Shown here piece by piece: positions 42,240-51,289 of a stretch of 64,000 nucleotides of DNA (positions are counted from its first letter, which is position 1; each line of letters starts with the position of its first letter). Under the pieces are notes generated by a model, which had not been told where the DNA came from, did no database searches, and was given only the letters and a program-made list of their open reading frames with translations. The position numbers and the translations under genes were made by a program. The DNA comes from Limnomonas spitsbergensis (taxonomy: Eukaryota > Chlorophyta > Chlorophyceae > Chlamydomonadales), in contig JAYJMM010000081.1 in assembly GCA_037349105.1 (NCBI GenBank), forward strand, positions 1,054,001 to 1,118,000, in the 5' to 3' direction.

Positions 42240-43690
42240 TGACAGCGTGCCCCAGGAGCAGCTGTGGCGGCATTTATGCGAGCATCTTCACATGCATGCA
42301 TGCCTGTAGTTACGCGCGGTGAAAGCGCTTTATGCCGGTGCAGTTTACACGCTCACTGACGGCCACAAGCGCACTAATCCTGTGCCTTGCGCCAGAGGTA
42401 TCAAACAGGGCTGCCCCCTGAGCCCTCTGCTCTTTAGCCTTTACCTAAGTGACCTGCCGGCCATGCTCGCAGCCAAGTGCCCGGCAGAGGGCATTGAGAT
42501 GCAGGCAGGGCGACAGCTACGTTGCCTGCTGTATGCGGACGACCTGTCCATGATAGCCCGCACCCCAGCCGGGCTGCAACGCATGCTTGATGCCATGCAT
42601 GAATATGCGGCACATACGGTAAACAGTTTCAGTTCAATGTCAGCAAGACAGAGATCATGGAGTTTGGCAGCCGCTTAGCAGCGCAGCACCGACAGTCAGC
42701 CTATGTTTGTGTGTACGGCCCTGGCCGTTCCGTGTTGAAGCGTGTCCAATAATGCAAGTTCTTGGGCATCATTCAGCACGAAAACGGCGGCCTGAAGATG
42801 GCCATGGAGGGGAGAGAGGCGCCTTTGGCTGCCGCGCTGCATCGCGTTCGCCGCATGGCAGCCAAGGTGGGCCTAATGCGCCATCTTCCAAACCACATCC
42901 GGTTGGCAGCTGTGTACGCAGCGCTTGCGGCCATCTACGGCGACGTGGTGTGGGTCACCAGCCACGGCCATGTCTCTCCAGTAAACTGCAGTCCAGCTTC
43001 CTTCAGCATCTACGCCAGGCTGTGGGGCTACGTGCATCAGCCGCCAATTGGGGAGTCCCGAGAGAGCTGCAGCTCCAGCCACTACAGCGAGACGCCGAGA
43101 CTGGTGGACCCATATCCTCCGCTTCTACAATGCAGCGGTGGCACCGGCGGCACAGGAATACAGCCCTCTCATGGCTCAAGCCATGGCAGCAGATATGCAG
43201 CTTGCAGTCAGCCAGGGTAATGGCAGCCGCACCGCGTGCTCTGATCTGCTGGGTGCATTAGAGGAGCTGGAGCGGGGGGCAGCCACCCCTACCTTGCGCG
43301 AGGCAGCAGCTGCCCTACAGCGCCTACCCGTCACACTCAGAGGTGTTGGCACTCGTTGACGCAGTCTACGAGCAGGCACAGCTGGACGGAAGCGGCGGTG
43401 AGGACCCCAGGGACCCTACCACCGAGCACAGATCTGCGGCGACCTACCGCGTCTGGTATCAGTCTACGGCGGGTCCCGTGCTGGCGCAAGCCAGGAGCCG
43501 CACTAGCCAGAGGGAGTGTGCTTGTGTGCGCATACATTTGCGACTGCGGCTCAGCGCGATCAGCACGGCTGATACCAGAGGACGGCTCACCGGTCAGCGG
43601 CGAGAGGCACGCTGCTGCCAGCCGCGTTGGGCACGGGGAATAGCGAGCAGGTGGAGGAGCGCTACATGTATGCTTTGTTGAGGGCTAGTC
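42240..43690 (+). pseudogene. Longest LINE reverse-transcriptase copy
   Basis: The plus strand encodes LYAGAVYTLTDGHK, ARGIKQGCPLSPLLFSLYLS, LLYADDLS (YADD at 42532-42543) and, after a frameshift near 42610, FNVSKTEIMEFG. An in-frame stop lies near 42745; then FLGIIQHENG, LMRHLPNHIRLAAVYA and VAPAAQEYSPLMAQAMA follow in other frames. The catalytic Asp pair is intact, but at least three frame breaks make it non-functional. No endonuclease domain is present; 5' truncation is usual for LINE copies. It is flanked 3' by a module repeat. Confidence 0.8.
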
Positions 43691-43890
43691 CCTAGTGGAA
43701 CTCAAGTGTCTTTGCCTTCTAGGCCTTTCCTTTTCTTCCTTTCCCCCCCTCCTCCCTTCTGAACAGTTGGGCGCCCACGCGGCCGAGCTTTGAGCGGGCC
43801 CAGAGGTGTAACGTTATTGACATAAAAGCCTTACATACTCCAATATATATACTCCATGCTTCATTTCAGAGGTGTAACGCCCTTGATTAC
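43670..43890. repeat. Dispersed repeat ending in the module
   Basis: A third direct copy of the 37020-37290 repeat, internally shortened, with a second short core (cagaggtgtaacgcccttga) at 43868. Confidence 0.75.
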
Positions 43891-43929
43891 TCCAATAAAC
43901 CAATTAAGCAACGCCCAGCGGGTGCAGTA

Positions 43930-44750
43930 TGTATACATTTACTTTTATACTCCAATTAGATGCTCCAATTACAGACGACATGCCATTCCAAACATAGCTC
44001 AACATCAACTGAATTGAGACGAATTCAGTACCAGGACCAGCCAGCTCAAGAAAACAAATAGCCGGCAAAACCTTCTTCACGAGTTCTGCACCCTCTTCAG
44101 GAGATTGTGCCATAAGAAAGCACAGGCAAAATTTCAGAACACAAATTATTATCATCGGTTAAGCATGGGAAGCAGGACAGAAGATGTTCGCGAATCGCGA
44201 CGGATGGGATGTGTAAAAGGTGATCATCATGCAATCAGAATAGAAAGAGGAGCGATTTGTACATAAGGCAGACCCAAAAACTCTCCTCCACTCTCTTGTG
44301 TAAAAATCATCCCTTCCGAACCTACATTTTATCAATTCTCCTTTTATCAAGTCCCTGGACAGCATTTTATGCCGGGACCTGCATTGGGGAACTAACACGC
44401 TCATTTCTTTGACAATTTGCTCACACACTCCTATTACACCACCCTGGTTTTGCGATGGAGGTCTCTCATTTATGTACATGAAACCCGATGCCTCACGCAG
44501 ACTTACGATTGAGCGTGACAAAATTATTTATTTCGTATATGAAATAAAACCACGCCCTGTACACGCGCATGAGGGTTGAAGACAGTGCGGCATGGGCGGA
44601 GGCACTTGTCAACAAACCTTCGTCAATGGCAGACCCCATTGCCTCTCTGCCATAATCTTCTGGCATGCATGAGCCATGATAGGGAGGGCTGTGATATCCA
44701 CACTCGGATGCCGCACTTCCACTAGCGAGCCGCCTCAGGTACCTTCCAAC
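43930..44750. other. 3' flank of expansin copy 3, homologous to copy 2 flank
   Basis: Alignable with 29760-30756. A TTACA at 43969-43973 (minus TGTAA) gives a possible poly(A) signal about 780 nt past the stop. No coding exon was seen. Confidence 0.5.
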
Positions 44751-47700
44751 CTAGCCTGACTCATCAGTATCACCCTCCATCGAAGACACTGGGGCATCGT
44801 CATTGCCGTGCCCCGACGGGCAGGCAACTGGGCGATACTTGATACCGATCACGCCTTTTCCAGGGTCGGCCATTTGAAATCCGAGGCAGTAGGTCAGCAG
44901 GCGAGTCAGCATAGCAAGGCGGGTGGGCTAGCAATTCAGTGCGGCATTTATAGTCAGAGGTAAAGCAAGGGGCCACTAGCCTGCCAGGCCGAGCGACTAC
45001 AGCAGTTGGCCAGGTAACACAAAAGTGTATGAATGTATGAATGTATGATGCGAGGACCTGCGTGCTGAAGAGACCGCCTAGTCATCATGCTTTTAAATTA
45101 ATAATCATCCGGAAAGAACAAGCTGTCAAGACGAACGAGATGAGTAGGCAGTAGCGAAAAAGACTGCTATGCACTCAGCCACCACAGGGCTGATTGGGAC
45201 CGAGCCTGGAGCCCCACAAGCAGATATAAGCAAAGATGTCTCCCTCCCCCTCAGCAGACGCGCCCACCTTCTGGAAGGCCCAGACACCGATGTCAAAATG
45301 ATTCATGTCTCCACAGCACCTGTATAGCAAGAGCAACAGGCCGTGCATAGAATGAGGTGGAAGTCTGGGCAACGAGAGTAATCAACCGGGTGACTCCCAG
45401 CAGCAAAATGATCAGTTGCAGACGTCAAACGTGCGGCTGGCGTTAACATACAATTGAATGGAAGTATGCATGAAAATGGCAAGGATAAACATGACTAGCA
45501 GATGTCTGTTGTGTTGATGCCTACTTGAGACAGCATGCAAAACAACTAACAAAACAGGTGCGAGCATCGCGTGGTTGATGCCGCGCAGCAGGTGACACAC
45601 GGCAGCAGGATAGCAAGTGGCCGGGCAATAGGCAGCTGAAGGGGAGAGCCAACAGGCACAAGCAGGCAGCGGAGGGGAGCAGGAAAAAGGCACAAAGAGG
45701 CAACAGGGCAATAGACAGCTCTTCCTAAGACAAAGCTGCTTTGGGACTATTAGATTGGCTTGGGAGCAAAACAGTTTTGAATCATGCAGTGATTCTCAAT
45801 TGTGAGTGAGCACGCAACAGACACAAGTATTCAGCAAGACAGCAGGCAGCTGAAGGGGACAGGCAACACTAACAAACAGGCAACAGACAGCAAGTAAAAT
45901 CAGGTGCAGGACAGCAGGTGTCAGCCTAAAGGCAAAAGTATCTTCGAGATTGCACCCACCAGCGCTTATTGCTGAAGGCATTATTAGGCTTCTCACAGGG
46001 GCAATAATCTGCGACAAAGAACCAAGGTATCAGGTTGGGGTTGAGGGGGGAAAGTCTGCAGCGTACACAAGCAACAGCATTTTCGAAGATACAGGCATCA
46101 GAAAGAAAGAAATAAAGAAAGCTACGCCCAACTAGGGCGTGTGGGTTAACAAAACAGCGCATCACAGGGCCGTGGCCACGTCCGCGCACATGTATCAGGT
46201 TTGATGTGAGATGTCCAGGGCGATGGACAATGGGTGATCATGGAAGTCCCATCCACGGACCCAGGTGTCTACTAATTTCAAGTGGCTGCTTACCCGCTGT
46301 AGTGTGAGCGTCCTAACAGCGCTACCCTGATAATCGAACGGAGCAAAGCGCAGGCAGAGGCTGAGGCGGATGCAGCACGCACACCCGGCCACTGACCAGT
46401 GATAGTCACAACCAGGGGCTCCGTGCTTATGCAGTCGCCCGCTCGATTTATGACCTGTCCATAGGCGTCCTGGAAATCCATGGGCTCGCATTTTATCTGC
46501 ACGGAGCAAGGCCACGTGAATTGATGTGCAATGGTGGTGGGCACGTGCAGGAGCAGCAGTCAACAATATCCTCAGTTTCCGTTCATGACCCAAGCAACTG
46601 TCATCGAAAAAAGCAAGTAAAATGAACATGCAAAGCAGCCGACCCAGCAGACTCAGTTGCACAGATCTACAAAAAGGCCTTCCGACATCTGGTCGGAAGC
46701 TCAAGCCTGTACGCATGGGGATCAGACATGACAGTCCTAATTCCTAGTCCCTAGCAAGCTGCGGACTGATCCACGCTGGTCAGACCAGCCATCTTGCAAA
46801 GAAAGAAAGAAAGAAAGCTACGCCCAATTAGGGCGAGGAGGTTAAGAAAACAACGCAGCTTTGGGCCGTAGCCACATCCGCGCCGCTACTATGCCATCTA
46901 GCAACTGCTGGAGTTTCTTCCACTCACCTCATAGCAGGCCCTGTGCAGCAAAGCAGCAAACAAACAAGCAACAAGGCAAGGCAAGGAAAGACAAGATGAG
47001 GTCAAATTGCCAGCGCAATATGCTTCCAAATGGCGTTTGGACATGGATTCAAATCTGTGAGCTACATGGAATGTCAAGTTGCAACCAGGCAGGGCCCGAT
47101 GCTGTGATGCAGTTGGGTAACTACAATGGTGAGTGGCAGAAATGATAAACTACATTGCCTTGGCTTATTCTTGGCGGATCATAAAAATAGAGGTCAAGAG
47201 AGGCCAATCTTGTAGGGCCCCGACCCTCAGCCCGTCCTGCATTTCATGGACCCAAGGCAATTCAGCCTCACGCCAACTTGCCTGCACCCAAGGAACCCAC
47301 CCGCAGTTGATACCATTCGCAACGTTAAGGGCTCCCACCTGTAGCATCATGAAAAAAGGTGAACAGCTAAATGGGGTGCAGGTGAAAGTTGTGCAGGGTT
47401 CAACTTGGTAGTGAAAAAGCCAGGGATGCGGGATATGAACCAAGTATGGGATGCCCATGGTCCTAATCTATATTAGAGGCAGGCGCGATGAAGTATCAGA
47501 AAACAGTACAGCGTGGGACATATGCTAGGATGTCAGATAGCCGGGGTACTACATCATGCGGCGCAGAGTTTGCTAGCATTCCACTGTTTTCAATGTGTGG
47601 AGTGCTGCCTGAAAACAGTGGAACGACAGCAAAGTCTGAATATCAGAGTTTGCTATCACTCCACTGTTTTCAGACGGCACTCAACATCCGCAGACAGTAT

Positions 47701-49801
47701 TTCTTCTAGCATGGCTGTTGATTGGCCTAGTTTAGGGTCAGGGTTTAGGGTTCGGGTTTAGGGTTTAACCTACACCCTTAACCAGGAAAAGCCTGTTGAT
47801 TGGCAGTGTTGGTGTCCTGCGGAGTTCACAAATGTATGCCCCATTTTTATTCTGCGGCACTCCGCTCACTCCCCCGAGTGCCTTCCCAGCGACTTACGTG
47901 CCAGTTATTTACTCCACCGTATTTGTCGCCGAGGTAATCTGTGTGCGTGAAATTGGAGGGGCAGGGCATGAAGTCAAGCGCAGCACAAACAGATTTTATG
48001 TAGGGGGCACCTGCCCGTAAGCCAGTTACGAGCACCGAAATATATCGAAAAAAGCTTGACAGGAATAGACAGCGAGAAAGATAATGCGGTGCAACCCCCT
48101 GGTCTTTGGGCGACATCCAGTCACCATAGAAATGACGAACGAATGAACCTTCACATGCAGGCGATACGCGCAACCAAAAACCTGACATGGGCTCACAGGA
48201 AATGAACAGCCCGCCACAGCGCGTGCATAGACAGTGTCATCTGAGACGCAGCTGCAGGCAAAAGTACACATATGTGCACAAATGAAGGAAATAAGCAACA
48301 AAAAACATGCTCCTCTGGTTACTGGACCCAGTCTAGACTCCGCCAGGACTCACTCCGCCTGTTCCCACTCAGGACCCAGTCTGCTACCAATCTGAACCCA
48401 ATCTGGATACAAGGAGGGGATTTGCTTCAAAGGTACCGTAAGTGAAACATGAAGGGCAACACAGTTCCATGATAATCGATTCGAGGAACACCGAACTAGC
48501 CAGGTGTGCGGTGTGCAGGACTGCAGGGTTCATACTTCATAGAGGGCCTTCGGGGAACTGACTTGGGTGTTCGCCAGTGCTGATATGGATACCAGTTCTG
48601 GCACAGGTTTCCAATTGTATCTCACTTCCAGGAGCAGTAAACATACCGGTGCCGGTACAAGTTTCCGGCTTTCCCGTTTGATTCGTAACCCACTTAATTT
48701 CAGTGCACACCAGATGACAGGGCCACATTTCGCAAGCCGCTGGGCAGTCACGACTGGGCCCATGGGGAACAAACCTTGATGAGCCTATGGTCGGAGGCCC
48801 AGGCAGCAGTTCCTGCTGCGCCAGGCACCCCTGGCCATAAGCTGTCGTGCAGCTAAATCGAAGCTGACAATTGAATTGAAGCTGTGGCTCCCACCGCCCA
48901 GCACACAAGCTGTCACCCCACCACGCACCAAGGACGTATACTCCCCACCCGCTAGCAGGGTCCACTTGCAGACACAAATCCCACAAGAAAGGGCTCGCAT
49001 CCGACAAAACGGCAAGCACTCGTAAAAATAGTAAAGAAACAGTGGCACGGTCCTGGCTGGTGGGGACTGACCATGGGAGCAGTGACCATCGTGGACGGAC
49101 ATCCATGCGGCATCGTCATACCAGGTGCTCCTGTGGAGATCAAAAAGGTGGGATTAGAAACCAGCAATCAGGTTGAGGCTGTGGAAATTTCAGTCAGTGC
49201 TGGGAGGTAGGGGCAACTGGCCGCTGAAATGCAGACATGCACTGGCAGTACTTCCAGCCTGCTGGACTTCGCGATGGCAGGTATCGGAACTCAGCGGGGT
49301 GTAGTGCTCCGTCAGAAGGAAGCTAAGCACTCCAATTCAGCTTTTGTTGCACATGCTCGCATACACGCAAAGTAGACCGATCTAGGGTGGTTTCGACAGC
49401 AACTGCTGGTCTGAACTCCGAAGGGGCTGCTGGGCTGGTTTCGACCCCTGGGCTGGTTTCGACTGGGTAAGATTACGGTGGTCGTTTGCTGGGTATGGTA
49501 GCGATGCTGATCCTGATGAGTGTGATGAGGATCGACCAACCAAGAAGCTAGCGAGAAATGGCGAATGAGGCCCAGGCTGTCTGGCGGCCCCGCTGCCTCA
49601 CAGCCCGGTGCTCTGAGTCTGCTTGATTGCAAATTTACGAGGTAGATTTGTGTTCGAATCAGCAGCTTCCACGCACCTTCCAGTGATCCAGTCGTCACCG
49701 TCGCCTCCAGCCTGGGTAAGCTTGATCGACAGAACAAATACAGAAGCGAATATCACTACCAGCGTCGTGGCCAGAAATGCACAGACACTCGTATTAGCCA
49801 T
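44751..49801 (-). CDS. Expansin-like secreted protein, copy 3 (damaged last splice acceptor)
   Basis: Exons: 49677-49801, 49072-49130, 47898-47938, 47301-47338, 46928-46940, 46397-46496, 45960-46008, 45268-45319 and 44751-44873. They total 600 nt, or 199 residues if the junctions match the other copies. Motifs: signal peptide from MANTSVC, STWYDDAAW, GALNVANGINCGACYEIKC, TITDYCPCEKP, RWCCGDMNHFDIGVWAF and GVIGIKYRPVACP. All internal introns are GT-AG, but the base pair before ATGGCCGAC is aa instead of ag. The nearest upstream AG (44928-44929) would add 18 in-frame codons. It is the most divergent copy (SHDYLGDKY for MYGYLGDRF; a longer signal peptide). It may be functional with altered splicing or may be becoming a pseudogene. 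Confidence 0.78.
46113..46180. repeat. Short dispersed motif, TACGCCC...GTGGCCACGTCC
   Basis: The ordered words aaagctacgccc, gggcg, gttaa, acagcgc and ggccacgtcc recur at 46817-46880, at 7516-7575 (intron 5 of copy 1) and, weakly, near 44535. All but the last lie in introns of the expansin genes. Origin unknown. Confidence 0.5.
47730..47767. repeat. Degenerate TTTAGGG (telomere-like) tract
   Basis: Four to five units of plant-type telomere repeat (tttagggtcagggtttaggg) lie inside intron 3 of copy 3. Confidence 0.75.
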
Positions 49802-50087
49802 CTGGATAAACTTGAGTGAGCTGCGGCCAATGTGCGACGTGCAGGTCAAAGATCGGATCAAGCAAGTCAGCGAGTGGAGGAAGACGGTGTCGTGCTTGAC
49901 ACCCAGCATAAAGGGTGCACGCTATGCGACATGGATGCACAATACGGATGCACAAGGCTAATTCTTTTTAGGTGAAAGAATCATACACATGGTGTCCTGG
50001 CAGAAAAATCTTGAAGCAAGGAAATATACAACGGTCAACGACCGTGCGTGGTCGCCATGCAGGTGTGATGCTATGATGCAGGAGAGC

Positions 50088-50165
50088 AGACCTTTCGTCG
50101 CGCAGTGGAGATGGGGACGCAAGCGGCGTAATACAGCGGGGGGCTCAAGTCGATCGCCGTCTTAC
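50088..50165 (-). promoter_or_regulatory. Conserved upstream block, copy 3
   Basis: gacctttcgtcgcgcagtgg, ggggacgca, gcgtaatacagcg and gccgtctta lie in the same order as upstream of copies 1 and 2. The block starts 287 bp from the ATG. Confidence 0.6.
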
Positions 50166-50477
50166 AAATTGGAAAGAAAATTAATGCGACGGCGATCTAG
50201 AAGTTGAGTTACCTGCCGATCAATGGGAGTCTCATCACAATTGACATCTGACAGGTGCATGGACGGCAGCGAGCTCACAGACCGTCTATATGGCTGACAG
50301 TGAAGTGCCATGCCGTCAAACGCACTTGGCACATGTGGCTGCCGTCGACAGCCGTCGAATTTCAGCCTGGTGGTGCAAACGCAAAGCCTACTACCCAGAC
50401 CAGTCGCCCATGCATGCGTCGATGCAGTGTCCGTCTCGAACTTTCGATCCACACACAAGCCTGTATTTGGAAACTGG

Positions 50478-50485
50478 TGACGTCA
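50478..50485. promoter_or_regulatory. TGACGTCA palindrome upstream of copy 3
   Basis: Third occurrence of the octamer at the corresponding position, 677 bp upstream, again followed by a pyrimidine-rich tract (ccttccttccttcgtccc). Confidence 0.4.
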
Positions 50486-50599
50486 GCTGGGTGGCGGGTC
50501 CACGCACCGCTTCCATTTCCCTAATGTCTTCGTCCCCCCCCTCCTTCCTTCCTTCGTCCCTCACTTCTCTCCTTCCTTCCTGGCTTCTAAAAGGATCTT

Positions 50600-51289
50600 C
50601 TAGTGTCACGAGGTACCAGTGACCTTGAAGTATCACTGCACACAGCAGTCACTCCCCCCCCAGTCCGAAATTCAGAAGGCGGAGCAATTATTAATAGAGG
50701 ACTGTAAAAAGACCCTCTTAATCTTTGAGGTGGGCACAGCCATGCGAGATTACGGCTGATGTTTTGACATATCATGCACGTCAAAATGCCTCTGTGCCCT
50801 CCACTCTAGCACCTTAAAGATTCTTACACGGATAAGCCGTGAGTGGACCAATTACAGGATGAAAACCCTCGTGAGGAAACCTTGTAAGGTCTTGAGACAA
50901 TCTACGATGATCCACTGCGATGATCCTCTCTGACATGGCTCCAAGACTCCATGCTCCACGACGCGTCCTTTATTGGCAGGCCTACCTATCCTGACACTCT
51001 CCATTCCCCTCCGCATTATGCGCCCGTAACTCACCTCAGAACTACGCATTATGCGTCCCAAACCTCTATCTGCACATACGCATACTCACCCCAATCTCCT
51101 TTTGCACACCTCGCTTTATGCGCCCCAATTACTAGACCTGCCAGCGTAATCACGCCCTGACCCGATCTCCTCACATCCCTTCTGCTACGCAGATTTCAGA
51201 TTTCTCACGCAGACCTTTTCCCTAACCACATTTTGCACTCAACACCCTGCCCCTACTCTTTGAGACACTACTTAACACACTCTCACTAC
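50600..51289 (-). other. 3' untranslated or LTR region of the Gypsy element
   Basis: AT-richer sequence directly downstream of the integrase ORF, with repeated short words (cattatgcgcccgtaactc, cattatgcgtcccaaacct, ctttatgcgccccaatta). No second copy was found in the window, so LTR borders cannot be set. Confidence 0.35.
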
